Shown here in pieces: positions 11,510 to 23,242 of a stretch of DNA of 64,000 bases. The notes below the pieces were generated by a model. It ran no database searches. It worked only from the letters and a program-made list of their open reading frames with translations, and was not told the DNA's origin. Numbering within the stretch: position 1 is the stretch's first letter; every line of letters starts with the position of its first letter. This DNA comes from Monoplex corrugatus. Its lineage: Eukaryota; Mollusca; Gastropoda; Littorinimorpha; Ranellidae. Location: assembly GCA_030674185.1 (NCBI GenBank), contig CM060315.1, positions 86,070,079-86,134,078 of the forward strand. The letters are read 5' to 3'. The translations under genes and the position numbers were made by a program.

Positions 11510-13539
11510 AAAACTGGAATCCACCCAAAAGTGTTTATCCACCAGCAGTACTGCATATGGACGGCTTTGGATTGTCCTCGGCAGAAGAATTTAAGGAGGA
11601 GCATGAAGTCTGTCCGGAAACACATTTCCAGTGTGCCCAAGGTTTTTGCATCCCCACCTACTTGCTGAACAATGGGTTCACAGACTGTCCTTTAGGAGAT
11701 GACGAACACATCGCCAACTTGACTTGCCCTGGTTTTTTCCGTTGTTGGATTACTGGCAATTGCCTTCATCCTGACTACCTTTGTGATGGGATCAACCACT
11801 GTCCTTTCAATGAAGATGAACGTTACTGTGGACAAGAACATTGCCCAGATCAGTGTGTATGTGAAGGCCAAGCATTCCAGTGCTGGGCAGACTTTGATTA
11901 CATAGCATATTTTCAGCTGCGTTATCTCGATGTATCTGGATCAGACAATCCGAATTTGAAAGGCATTGAACATCTTGTTTATCTTCAATATCTCAATCTT
12001 TCTTCGTGTAAACTGATGGAAGTAGAGCTCAATTCTTTAAGTCAGCTTCGCATTCTCGATCTCAGTCATAATTATTTCGCGAGTTTTGACCATCTGAAAC
12101 TAAACCATCTATTTGAGTTGCTATACCTCAATCTTTCTTATAATCCTTTGTCAAACCTTGTGGATCCTAGTTTTTCCAGCTTTGTGGGTAGAATTGGTTT
12201 CACTCAACTACAGAGTCTGGTAATGGTTGACATTGGGCTAGAGACGATCACAACTAAGGGACTAACAGGGTCAACACAGATATCAGTTGTAGATATTCGC
12301 CACAACCCAGTGGACTCGTTACAGACTAAAGTGTTTGGCAAATCTATACGAGTATTGTATACGGATAATCTCAAGTTATGCTGCCATCATTTTCACATAA
12401 CACAGCTGGCTGAATGTCATGCACCTGTGGACGAATTGTCGTCGTGCAGTGACCTTCTGAAATCTGACTTGTTGAGAGTGTTGCTCTGGATTTTATCAAC
12501 TATGTCACTGACAGGCAATGTAGGGGTGTGGATCTATAGGATTTTCATAGAACAGCAAGGGACCTCTCTGGCTTATAAAGTCATGGTCATCAACCTTTGT
12601 GTTTCTGACTTCCTGATGGGAGTTTACACAGCCTTTATCGGTGTGGCAGACATGGTCTTCCGGGATATCTATGTCTTGAAAGAAGAACAATGGAGACATA
12701 CTACGGTGTGCAAAACTGCTGGCTTTCTGGCCATGTTGTCCAGTGAAATGTCAGCTTTTATCATCTGTCTCATTACTTTGGATCGTTTTCTTTTGCTACG
12801 ATTTCCGTTTAGCGTACGTCTTCGGCTGTCTAAATTGTCAGCATCTCTCGCCTGTTGCATTGCCTGGATAGCGGCTGTTGTGCTGGCCGCCATACCTCTT
12901 ATGATGTCTGAGTGGCAGTTTTACAGTCAAAACAGCATATGTTTACCTCTGCCCATTACTGGTCGTCAGTTTCCTGGTCAGCAGTATGGATTTGGTGTAT
13001 TCATCATTCTCAACTTTATCATTTCTACTGTGATTGGAGTTGGCCAGGCAGTCATCTATCATGCCATCCGCCAGTCATCTAAAGCACTGCAGAAAGACAG
13101 CCGAAAGCAAGAAATTGCTATTGCACGACGTCTATTTCTGATTGTAGTCACTGATTTCTGCTGCTGGTTCCCTATAGGCCTGATGGGATTGCTGGCTACA
13201 CAAGGTATACCCACGTCAGACCTTGTCAACGTGTGGGCCGCTGTTTTCGTCCTGCCTCTCAACTCAGCTCTAAACCCCTTTCTGTACACGTTGAACACTT
13301 TCATTGAGAGACGAGCCAGACATGTGGAAAAAAAACGGATTGAAAAGATCATAACCAACATACATCTACACATGCGTACGTGGCCAGGTGACAAGGTTCT
13401 AGAACATATCCGTAAGTGTTTAGGCCTGGGTTCTGTGAGCAAAGAAGACGTGCTAAAGTTAGCTGGTCAGTGCCCAGAGTCTACTCACCTGAGAAAAGAA
13501 AACGCCATGAAGCTGATGCATGGACGGCCAGATCAGTGA
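11510..13539 (+). CDS. LDLa/LRR/seven-helix receptor exon (relaxin-receptor/GRL101-like)
   Basis: Large 3'-terminal exon after acceptor TCTCCAG (phase 1). Codons are counted here from 11500 (TTG), which is intronic and not a real start. The exon encodes two LDL-receptor class A modules (about residues 38-110, Cys-rich, ending NEDERYC), a short Cys cap (CPDQCVCEG), about five or six leucine-rich repeats (140-285, e.g. LRILDLSHN and LLYLNLSYN) and a Cys-rich hinge. A rhodopsin-class 7TM domain follows (about 323-605): TM1 with GNVGVW, TM2 NLCVSDFLMG, Cys404/Cys481 for the conserved disulfide, DRF at 428-430 in place of DRY, and NPFLY at 592-596 for NPxxY. It ends in a cytoplasmic tail of about 80 residues and TGA at 13537. 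The architecture matches RXFP1/2-type receptors and the snail receptor GRL101, plasma-membrane receptors that couple to G proteins. The ligand is unknown. The reading frame is intact. Phase 1 fits the lectin exons upstream. Confidence 0.95.
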
Positions 13540-13542
13540 CCA

Positions 13543-13690
13543 GTTTCATTTTCAGTTTCTCAAAGATAAAGTCTCTGCACTCGAAATGAATGTTGTATAT
13601 GCTGGACGTCAATGATGGCCAAGAACTCAACTAAGCACAGTGTAAGCCTTAAACCTGCACATAAGCCTAATGTGTTGGAAAGGTTTTGAA
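13543..13690 (-). repeat. Degenerate SINE family A copy in the receptor 3' UTR
   Basis: Begins four bases after the stop codon with CAGTTTCATTTTCAGTTTCTC and shares TCGAAATGAATG and AAGCCTTAAACCTGCACA with the SINE copies at 10.8 and 42.0 kb. Its position implies that the proximal 3' UTR of the receptor is SINE-derived. A possible ATTAAA poly(A) signal is at 13804-13809; no AATAAA is close. Confidence 0.6.
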
Positions 13691-13985
13691 GTCATATCTA
13701 ATGAATCGGATTTATATCAGTTTGTTAACAGAATAATATTGGCTCCATTGTATTGGAATATATATCTCTAAAAAAGAAAACAAACAAAAATCCCTGAAAA
13801 CTGATTAAAACATAACCAGCATCATATTATAAACTTACCTCACCAACGTCCTTTACAATCATATCACAAAAATTGCCCCATACTCCAGTCAATTCGATAC
13901 AGTGTCTTATCTGCCCATTTCCATGATCAAATTATCGTAGCAATTATTCCAACCTCTCCTCCAGTCCATCCTCCACTCCCAACAC

Positions 13986-13988
13986 ACA

Positions 13989-14081
<93 letters not shown>

Positions 14082-14088
14082 AGAGAGA
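13986..14088. repeat. (AC)n microsatellite with (AG)n end
   Basis: About 95 bases of AC repeat followed by AGAGAGAGAG. Confidence 0.95.
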
Positions 14089-14179
14089 AACAAAAACAAA
14101 AAAACAAGACAGTACGAAAAAATATAAAACATAACAACATCAACAAAACCCACCACAAGCCCTAAAGATCCATTTAATT

Positions 14180-15915
14180 TCTTTTTTGTCAACCAGTCTT
14201 TTTCATCGTTCCTTTAACTGTCCTTTCTATTTCTTTAAACTTTCTCTGATTCAGGAGTAGCCCAAACTCTCTCCATCCCATGCTGTAGGAGTCTCCACAG
14301 TGTTGCTTTCGAGATAGTACCAGTGACTGTCGAATTGATGAAATCTGTTGTTTTTCTCCTTATAGTTGATGTTTGGTTTAACCGTTCCTTTTCGAATAAG
14401 ACGATAACTGATAAGGTGACTCAGATTAAGCTCGCGAAAGAATGATTTTAGGTGCCTGTGGATTTCGGATTTTCTAAGATGCAGAATTTTTGTTAAAGTG
14501 GTATTACCTTCACCTTTGTCGGTACATTCATTTCTGTCAACACAAGTGTGTCTGGGACAGCAGATCCATACCATTTTTTGTAGATTGGTACTACTCGTTG
14601 CTTTGTGCCAGTCCGGGATTCCTACTCTATTTTTTGAAGTAGGTTCATCGCGTCAAGCACAACTGTCTTTTATTTCGTCGTCAATGAAGCTTACCATTGC
14701 ATAGCATGCGTGACTGCCTTAATTTGTATTCTTAGATTGGAGGCTGTTTGACGGTGTGCTACTGGTGACTGAGTTATCTGTGTAGAACATCTTTAATGCT
14801 GCAGCTCAATAAGTATTTAATTTCTGAATAAGTTTTTAATTCTGGCTATTCGCGACAGTATCTTCAGATTTTTTTTTTTTTTTTCAGGCTTTTGAAGTGG
14901 TTCGGATATTTACCCCATTCTTTTGTTCCTTTGAATTCTGTCAGTTGGTATATACGATGCTGGATGGATTCTTCTGCCTGTGCTATCCACGATTTTCAAC
15001 GTTGGAGTCGATTGTCTTTTGCTCTTTTGACTATTTGATGACGGGAATTTCTCGGTGTTTTCCAGCGCTCTGAAATAAGCTTTTACTAGTTTTATTTTAT
15101 ATCTTGACTGTATTGAAAAAAATGTCAAGCAGGTAGCATATAGTCTCCATGGGAGGAGGGGTTTCTGAGGATTATGTTTTGCTTCATTTTTATTCTGTCT
15201 AGTTTCAAGACACTGGTCCGTGACAACTTTGTGACCCGAGCCAAGTCCATAGTCCATTACACTCAGTGGTTATAGTTTGGTACAGCTGAAACAGATGACG
15301 CTGTTCAATGTCTTTGGCTGTCATTGCTTTCAGGATTGGAATGCCCTTTTCACACTTGAGTGTAATGTATGTTTCCTGAAGGTTAGCTTGCCATCAAACC
15401 TGATTCCAAGGTAACTCTGGTAGTCTGTTGGTTTGATGTTGGTTCTATGAACGTAACTGGTGGAATGGTTTTACTCACTGCTTTGTTATCAAGGGTGTAG
15501 AAATAATACATGTGATGTGCTATGGTTGATTGTGGATCCGACTTCTTGGCACCATTGATCTAGGTTATTAAACTGTTCCTGGACTGCTTTGTTTCTTTCT
15601 AGTAAACACTTGCTTATCTTATAGATGAGTTCGTCGTCAGCAAAGTTGAGTGTACGGAATGGTGCATATTTTTTTTAGGTCAGTAAGTCCTTTCGTATAT
15701 AAATTATAAAGGACTGGCGAAAAAGGCAATTACTGAGAGAATCCTATGGAGAGATTTTGTAGTGCTTAACACCAGTTTCCAAGTCGGAGAGCTACCACTC
15801 TTTCTGGGAGTGTGGCGGCAAATCGTCTTGTGAGTGTTATGCTGATGTCATCTTGCTGAAACTGTTCCGTGAATAGTATGAACTGGACTTTATTGCATGC
15901 ATCTTCTACGTCACA
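14180..15915 (-). mobile_element. Degenerate LINE with RT domain (I/Nimb-like type)
   Basis: Minus-strand coding remnants in order: FAATLPERVVALRLGNW (near 15800), FSPVLYNLYTKGLTD (near 15690, the region before the RT catalytic motif), QFNNLDQWCQEVGS (15545-15600), SYLGIRFDGKLTF (near 15390), MDYGLGSGHKV (15257) and a long basic tail region. This pattern (SPVLYNVYTKGLADL, then VIDYGLGLTTLSQ) is typical of a LINE lineage common in molluscs and fish. Several frameshifts and stops. The clade name is tentative. Confidence 0.7.
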
Positions 15916-16079
15916 CACATACACACACACAAACACACATAAAGAAACCAAACAAACATACAAACATATCCAAACACATAGGCGAGAAGAAGGAAATAAT
16001 CAAAGGAAGAGGGGGAAATATATGACACAAAAACACAAAGCAAAAATTGTCAAAAGATGAAGTCATTTTTATTTATAAA

Positions 16080-16540
16080 ACAAAATCATGCAAAACGACA
16101 TCCTTCAACCAAATACAAAGTTGATATCGATGGAAACATAGAAAGCAAGTTTTATGGGAAGACATAAAAATGGTCCTCTGTCATACCAAAACGAAATGAC
16201 ATCAGTTGTGCTGGATCCATGTGTGGTTTTGGTTTAGACATTAATACAACATACAAAAATTCAATTTCCATGTGAATTACGTAATACACATAAAACAAAA
16301 TGCACTACGACAATTTGCATAAAATTACATAGTGTACCGAAACAGCATCATAAGACTGTTTACTCATGTTGATTTTTAAGCCGTATTTCGTTAAAGGGTT
16401 TTGAGAGGTAGTCACACGCACACGAAGAGGTTTAATATCATAATACGAGAGAAATTTTCGAGGTCATATGCAAATGTCGAGTTTAGAAAGGTTACAGACA
16501 GATGAAGAAGTCAAGACGTCATTGTAGCTGCCTTGTGAAA
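16080..16540. other. Nothing recognised
   Basis: AT-rich sequence between the LINE remnant and the 57-bp array. No coding or repeat signature recognised. Confidence 0.35.
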
Positions 16541-16544
16541 TCCT

Positions 16545-17200
16545 AACCCCATCTGCTGAAAGTTTTGTTGTCACACGAAACTAACAAAACTGTCGAATAG
16601 TTGGTTATCACATGAAACTAACAATACTGTAAAGTCCTGACCACATCTGTTAAACATAGGGTTGTCACATGAAACTAACAACACTGTAAAGTCCTGACCA
16701 CATCTGTTAAACATAGGGTTGTCACATGAAACTAACAACACTGTAAAGTCCTGACCACATCTGTTAAACATAGGGTTGTCACATGAAACTAAAAACACTG
16801 TAAAGTCCTGACCACATCTGTTAAACATAGGGTTGTCACATGAAACTAACAACACTGTAAAGTCCTGACCACATCTGTTAAACATAGGGTTGTCACATGA
16901 AACTAACAACACTGTAAAGTCCTGACCACATCTGTTAAACATAGGGTTGTCACATGAAACTAACAACACTGTAAAGTCCTGACCACATCTGTTAAACATA
17001 GGGTTGTCACATGAAACTAACAACACTGTAAAGTCCTGACCACATCTGTTAAACATAGGGTTGTCACATGAAACTAACAACACTGTAAAGTCCTGACCAC
17101 ATCTGTTAAACATAGGGTTGTCACATGAAACTAACAATACTGTAAAGTCCTGACCACATCTGTTGAACATAGGGTTGTCACATGAAACTAACAACCAATC
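16545..17200. repeat. Minisatellite, 57-bp unit, about ten copies
   Basis: Ten nearly identical 57-base units plus degenerate ends (unit contains GTAAAGTCCTGACCACATCT and AAACATAGGGTTGTCACATG). Because 57 is 3 x 19, the minus strand stays open for 213 codons, reading a 19-residue repeat with CDNPMFNRCGQDFTV. There is no sign that it is expressed, and changes between units are few. Confidence 0.95.
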
Positions 17201-17204
17201 AAAT

Positions 17205-17700
17205 CTGTTCACATGCCAGTTAACATGGAAACGGCAATACGTGTGACACTAACTCGGAACAATCCATTTTCGACAAAGAATAAGACAAATACAGAACAGT
17301 AATATCCAGACATAATTGCGGTTACAGCAACAAACTGAAGTTTTTTAGAAGATACTCCTTTACTGGATGTCTTCGGACTCAACTACCATTCAGAGTTGCT
17401 TGTTGATGCCAACGATGGAAGTTGACCAAACATGAGCTACCAACGCTGGTTGCCAACAAGGCTACTCTGATTGGTCGTTTGTCAAAAGAGAAGGCTAATC
17501 AGAACAAACGAAAATAAAAATGACAAATGCAAATGCACTGTTTGCAAAAATGTTATTCAGATCTAATTACGGCGTTAAGCAACACGTATGAAATGGTTTG
17601 ACAAAGCCCATTGGAATAATTGTCTTTACCATTCCAACATCAACAGTCCACCATTTATTTTAAATTTTTGACATACTTGGCACCTGGCAACAGACGAACA
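17205..17700. other. Nothing recognised
   Basis: Sequence between two repeats with no recognised coding or RNA signature. Confidence 0.35.
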
Positions 17701-17709
17701 AGGACTAGT

Positions 17710-17962
17710 TTTGAATCATCATATGCTATGGCGTTGGCGATCATGGCCCCCCATACAAATCTGTCCCTTGTCGCTGCAAGTACATCTCCCACCCTCTCAG
17801 TCCTCAGCCATCCTGAAAATCCGTCCCATATTTTCTCCTTGCGTCTATCTGGTGTTCTCTTTCTCTCCAGCTTTCCTGTTGTGACCAGGTTCTCTAATTC
17901 ATTTCCCTTTCCTCATAAAATGCCCGATAAATGTTGCTTGTCTTTTCCTAATCTTCGTTATT
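17710..17962 (-). mobile_element. RTE-type LINE (R1), 3'-end fragment
   Basis: Minus-strand copy of the terminal 250 bases of R1. TATGGCGTTGGCGATCATGG at 17727-17746 corresponds to the element's final codons; the other end is TTGCTTGTCTTTTCCTAATC. Confidence 0.8.
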
Positions 17963-18174
17963 AATAATCTTCTTTTGAATAAATTGCAATAACCAATGCC
18001 CGTGCTTGTGTATGTATTGCACTCTTGTCTTGCAAATGTTTAATGCGCAGTGTGTCCAAATGGATTTGGAGAATAGCGTGATACAAAAATGATTTCTTAT
18101 ATTTACTTTTTCCCACATCAAGCACTCCCAACAATAAACATCGCAAGATGAATTTAGCTTCCTGACTTTGCCGC

Positions 18175-19585
18175 TGCGGACAATCCAGACATCTCACTTG
18201 TCAAAGCTTCCTGATTTTGCCATTCCAAACAATCCAGGCATCTCACCTGCCATTCCTAACAACTCAGACATCTCACCATTCCTAAATCTTACCACTATAC
18301 ATGTAAATGATCCAAACATCTCACTATTCCAAACAATCCAGATATCTCACCATTCCGAGCAATCCAGCCATCTCACCATTCCAAACATCTCACCATTCCA
18401 AACATCTCACCATTCCTAACAATCCAGACATCTCACCATTCCTAACAATCCAGATATCTCACCTGTCATTCCAAACAATCCAGATATCTGACCATTCCTA
18501 ACAATCCAGATATCTCACCTGTCATTCCAAACAATCCAGATATCTACCATTCCAAACAATCCAGATATCTCACCTGTCATTCCAAACAATCCAGATATCT
18601 CACCATTCCAAACAATCCAGATATCTGACCATTCCAAACAATCCAGATATCTCACCTGTCATTCCAAACAATCCAGATATCTGACCATTCCAAACAATCC
18701 AGACATCTCACCATTCCAAACAATCCAGATATCTGACCATTCCAAACAATCCAGACATCTCACCATTCCAAACAATCCAGATATCTCACCTGTCATTCCA
18801 AACAATCCAGACATCTCACCATTCCAAACAATCCAGATATCTGACCATTCCAAACAATCCAGACATCTCACCATTCCAAACAATCCAGATATCTCACCTG
18901 TCATTCCAAACAATCCAGATATCTCACCTGTCATTCCAAACAATCCATATATCTGACCATTCCAAACAATCCAGATATCTCACCATTCCAAACAATCCAG
19001 ATATCTCACCATTCCAAACAATCCAGACATCTCACCATTCCAAACAATCCAGATATCTCACCATTCCAAACAATCCAGATATCTGACCATTGCAAACAAT
19101 CCAGATATCTCACCATTCCAAACAATCCATATATCTGACCATTGCAAACAATCCAGATATCTCACCATTCCAAACAATCAAGATATCTCACCATTCCAAA
19201 CAATCCAGATATCTCACCATTCCAAACAATCCAGATATCTGACCATTGCAAACAATCCAGACATCTCACCATTCCAAACAATCCAGACATCTCACCATTC
19301 CAAACAATCCAGATATCTCACCATTCCAAACAATCCAGATATCTCACCATTCCAAACAATCCAGATATCTCACCATTCCAAACAATCCAGATATCTCACC
19401 ATTCCAAACAATCCAGATATCTCACCATTCCAAACAATCCAGATATCTCACCATTCCAAACAATCCAGATATCTCACCATTCCAAACAATCCAGATATCT
19501 CACCATTCCAAACAATCCAGATATCTCACAATTCCAAGCAATCCAGATATCTCACCATTCCAAACAATCCAGACATCTCATCTGC
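18175..19585. repeat. Minisatellite, 26-bp unit, about 50 copies
   Basis: Units of CAAACAATCCAGATATCTCA plus CCATTC (26 bases), with variants that insert CCTGT (giving CACCTGTCATTCC) concentrated between 18430 and 18950 and a more homogeneous block from 19150 to 19560. Because 26 is not a multiple of 3, all three plus frames cycle through the same 26-residue peptide without stops. Confidence 0.95.
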
Positions 19586-19597
19586 CAAGTCTAGAAG

Positions 19598-21385
19598 TGG
19601 CCGCCAGTGAACGTAGCCAAACGGTTAGTATAACAAAGTACTGACTTGGAGATCGTGGAATCGAACCCCCATGTGTGTGAAAACATATTTCCAGCTTTTT
19701 ACTGACCTCAAACACAGCTCCTATCCAGGTCTAAACGTTCAGTAAGCTCGTTGTGAACATTCGGACCACACGACCTAATCTCTTCCACTTTACAGTTTGC
19801 GACGTTCAGGGCTTCGCTCAAATTTCATGACCAGCGCCGAAGGTGTTTGTATCTCTCAGGCTTTCTTGACGTCAGGCTTAGGTCATAAAAGTAAAGCTGT
19901 GGTATTGAGCTCTGTCATACTGTATCAATCTGAAAGCTCTGTCATACTGTATCAATCTGAAAGCTCTGTCATACTGTATCAGTCTGAAAGCTCTGTCATA
20001 CTGTATCAGTCTGAAAGCTCTGTCATACTGTATCAATCTGAAAGCTCTGTCATACTGTATCAGTCTGAAAGCTCTGTCATACTGTATCAATCTGAAAGCT
20101 CTGTCATACTGTATCAGTCTGAAAGCTCTGTCATACTGTATCAGTCTGAAAGCTCTGTCATACTGTATCAGTCTGAAAGCTCTGTCATACTGTATCAATC
20201 TGAAAGCTCTGTCATACTGTATCAATCTGAAAGCTCTGTCATACTGTATCAATCTGAAAGCTCTGTCATACTGTATCAATCTGAAAGCTCTGTCATACTG
20301 TATCAATCTGAAAGCTCTGTCATACTGTATCAATCTGAAAGCTCTGTCATACTGTATCAATCTGAAAGCTCTGTCATACTGTATCAGTCTGAAAGCTCTG
20401 TCTTACTGTATCAGTCTGAAAGCTCTGTCATACTGTATCAATCTGAAAGCTCTGTCATACTGTATCAATCTGAAAGCTCTGTCATACTGTATCAGTCTGA
20501 AAGCTCTGTCATACTGTATCAGTCTGAAAGCTCTGTCATACTGTATCAATCTGAAAGCTCTGTCATACTGTATCAATCTGAAAGCTCTGTCATACTGTAT
20601 CAATCTGAAAGCTCTGTCATACTGTATCAATCTGAAAGCTCTGTCATACTGTATCAATCTGAAAGCTCTGTCATACTGTATCAATCTGAAAGCTCTGTCA
20701 TACTGTATCAGTCTGAAAGCTCTGTCATACTGTATCAGTCTGAAAGCTCTGTCATACTGTATCAATCTGAAAGCTCTGTCATACTGTATCAGTCTGAAAG
20801 CTCTGTCATACTGTATCAGTCTGAAAGCTCTGTCATACTGTATCAGTCTGAAAGCTCTGTCATACTGTATCAATCTGAAAGCTCTGTCATACTGTATCAA
20901 TCTGAAAGCTCTGTCATACTGTATCAATCTGAAAGCTCTGTCATACTGTATCAATCTGAAAGCTCTGTCATACTGTATCAATCTGAAAGCTCTGTCATAC
21001 TGTATCAATCTGAAAGCTCTGTCATACTGTATCAATCTGAAAGCTCTGTCATACTGTATCAATCTGAAAGCTCTGTCATACTGTATCAATCTGAAAGCTC
21101 TGTCATACTGTATCAGTCTGAAAGCTCTGTCATACTGTATCAATCTGAAAGCTCTGTCATACTGTATCAATCTGAAAGCTCTGTCATACTGTATCAATCT
21201 GAAAGCTCTGTCATACTGTATCAATCTGAAAGCTCTGTCATACTGTATCAATCTGAAAGCTCTGTCATACTGTATCAATCTGAAAGCTCTGTCATACTGT
21301 ATCAATCTGGAAGGGATCTCCATCACACAATCGTTATCATTCCAATTCTCATCATCATAGCATTGTGGGAAAAAAAACCGTCTCA
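19598..21385 (+). repeat. SINE family B, split by a 27-bp minisatellite
   Basis: The left part (19598-19907) has a tRNA-like head and the body blocks CGGACCACACGACCTAATCTC and TATCTCTCAGGCTTTCTTGA. The right part (21311-21385) has the family-B tail (CAATCGTTATCATTCCAATT, then ATCATAGCATTG). In other copies these parts are separated by only about 25-40 bases. Confidence 0.8.
19908..21310. repeat. Minisatellite, 27-bp unit, about 52 copies
   Basis: Highly uniform units (AGCTCTGTCATACTGTATCA plus A/G TCTGAA). The commonest difference is a single A/G, which in the plus frame is the synonymous CAA/CAG; one unit has CTTACTG instead of CATACTG. Plus reads SSVILYQSE and minus reads FRLIQYDRA, so very long open frames exist on both strands. 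They are a property of the unit and not evidence of a gene. Confidence 0.97.
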
Positions 21386-21589
21386 GATTCTGAGCCTCGT
21401 CATGTCTGTTTCCCATGACATCGCGTATGGTCTGGCACAAGACCGTCCTCCAGTGCAATGAATACGAACACGAATTGTTTGAATGTGGCAGGCCTCCAAA
21501 TCTATTTACAGGCAGCGGGATGGCTTCATCTATATTATGTTGATGAATTTGTATGTTTGTTTTTAATGATTTTCTTAAGGAAATTTTCT

Positions 21590-21662
21590 TTGTGCTCAGC
21601 AACAAAGTGATGAGGAGGAGGAGAAAGAAGACGATAAACAGGATGCCATGGAGTTCCATATA
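21590..21662 (+). repeat. Exon-like acidic segment, copy 1
   Basis: A pyrimidine-rich stretch ending GTGCTCAG is followed by an open stretch reading QQSDEEEEKEDDKQDAMEFH. A near-identical segment, lacking the CAG, lies at 24893-24965. It may be a duplicated or retroposed exon fragment. No donor site follows, and a TAA occurs about 30 bases later. Confidence 0.35.
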
Positions 21663-22019
21663 TATAAAATCTCTAAGATCCCTGTTGCTTAAAGTGAAGT
21701 GTCCAGTTACTAATTTCGTAGCTATTTTCCGATGGAGAAATCAATTAGGAAGTTACAATTCTTGCAGTATCTGTCTTGTGGATTTTTGAAATAGTAGCGT
21801 TCCTTCGTTGGCTGTATTGATAACTCTGTTAGTAAAAACAAAAAGCACTGAAAAGTTTTGATTTTGTGTGAAAGGTTTTGCCACTTTTTGTGGATGTCAC
21901 CTTGTGTCAGTGGTTTGACAATATTGATGTGAAAAGATTTTTTCTTGTGATTTTATCGTAATGTGCATTTAAAATTTTAAATGTTCAATTAGAGGGTGAA
22001 AAAACATCATGTAACCCTG

Positions 22020-22152
22020 GAGAGAAAATGTTAGACAGTTTTGCAGAGTGGGTGGGGACAAACAGGGTATGAGATACTTGCAGCGACAAAAGATAGATTC
22101 GTATGGGGGATCATGATCGCCATGACATCCGGCAAGGCACATGATGATGGTG
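22020..22152 (+). mobile_element. RTE-type LINE (R1), short 3'-end fragment
   Basis: Terminal part of R1: TTTTGCAGAGTGGGTGGGGA, GCAGCGACAAAAGATAG and GGCAAGGCACATGATGATGG, the usual end with a GAT-type tail. Confidence 0.8.
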
Positions 22153-22154
22153 GT

Positions 22155-22490
22155 TCAGTCATATCACCATTTAATCCGCGATACTCTGGGCTTGAAAGCT
22201 TCAGGTTTTTGCGACTGTCTTGACGGATCAACTTACTCGTCGTACTGTATGTTTAGTGAATCTTCTCAGAACATTTTCTGTTGTTTGTATGATCGCTGAG
22301 GTGTTGGGACCACACTACATTTTGATATACCAGAACGTGAAATGAGAATGCGATATCGTTTTTGGCCTAATTCTTTCTGTAAACGAAGCTAGACATTCAA
22401 TTTTAAGTTTAACATTTCAAACTGATATCAACTGTGATTGCAACACATTTGGTTATGCCTAATTTTTTGGTGATGTTATCACAGAAACTT
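22155..22490. other. Nothing recognised
   Basis: AT-rich sequence with no recognised feature. Confidence 0.35.
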
Positions 22491-23207
22491 TGAGTAGAAA
22501 CAAGTATTTCTGTATATCACACGCTATCGTTCACATTCCTACTAAAACAAAAATGTAAATATAAAGTTTGAATAGTATAGCCTAGGTACATTCTGCTCCT
22601 ATTGAACTTGTCCGTGAAAGAGAGATATACTGTCTCACAATTGACATGATATCAACTGTATTAAATTTTCGGGTAATCTTGATGATATTCTCTATGCATA
22701 ATACACATTATCTCCACAACAGCTACACAGCGATAAGTCTTGATCAACAATCCAAGATTCACGCTTGACACCTTTACATATCCAGCCTGCCAAATAACCA
22801 CGTAGAGATAATTAAAAGGATTTAGTTCAAGTTGAAACATGTTCCTTGTTGTATTCAGTCCAAAATAGTGTATTGACGAACACCTCAAAAGAGTATCAAA
22901 GAGTTATCAGTAGAACAATTCGCATCTCCACAATAATATAAATACGTAGCTGAAGAATACCACCAAAGTCTTGACAGTGGACAAGTTCTGACCTTTGACA
23001 AATTCATGATTACTGACGTGGTACGATCATTATTATCGCCATTCTATCTAAACACTAGGAAAACTTAATTCCACAGTCCAAGCATATCATAGACGCCCAA
23101 ACATACCCTTTTCAATCCTCTATGAAAGAAGAAGGGGAACGCCATACGAGATAGCCATACTAGGTGGGAGGGGGTGGGGGCAGAGAGAAAGAGAGAGAGA
23201 GAGCCAT

Positions 23208-23242
<35 letters not shown>

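Noticed and set aside
12505..13442. Minus-strand frames of 64-127 codons opposite the receptor exon
   Set aside because: Antisense shadows of a well-supported coding exon, with no domains.
16571..17212. A 213-codon minus-strand frame with a 19-residue repeat
   Set aside because: Product of the 57-bp minisatellite; no independent coding evidence. Kept only as a low-interest observation.
19142..19644. Two overlapping plus frames of 130-150 codons with repeated SHHSKQSRYLTIPNNPDI
   Set aside because: Frame cycling of a 26-bp minisatellite.
19797..21461. A 554-codon plus-strand open frame and a 418-codon minus-strand frame over the same interval
   Set aside because: Both come from a 27-bp tandem repeat lacking stops in either frame, embedded in a SINE. 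No domain, start context or splice sites.
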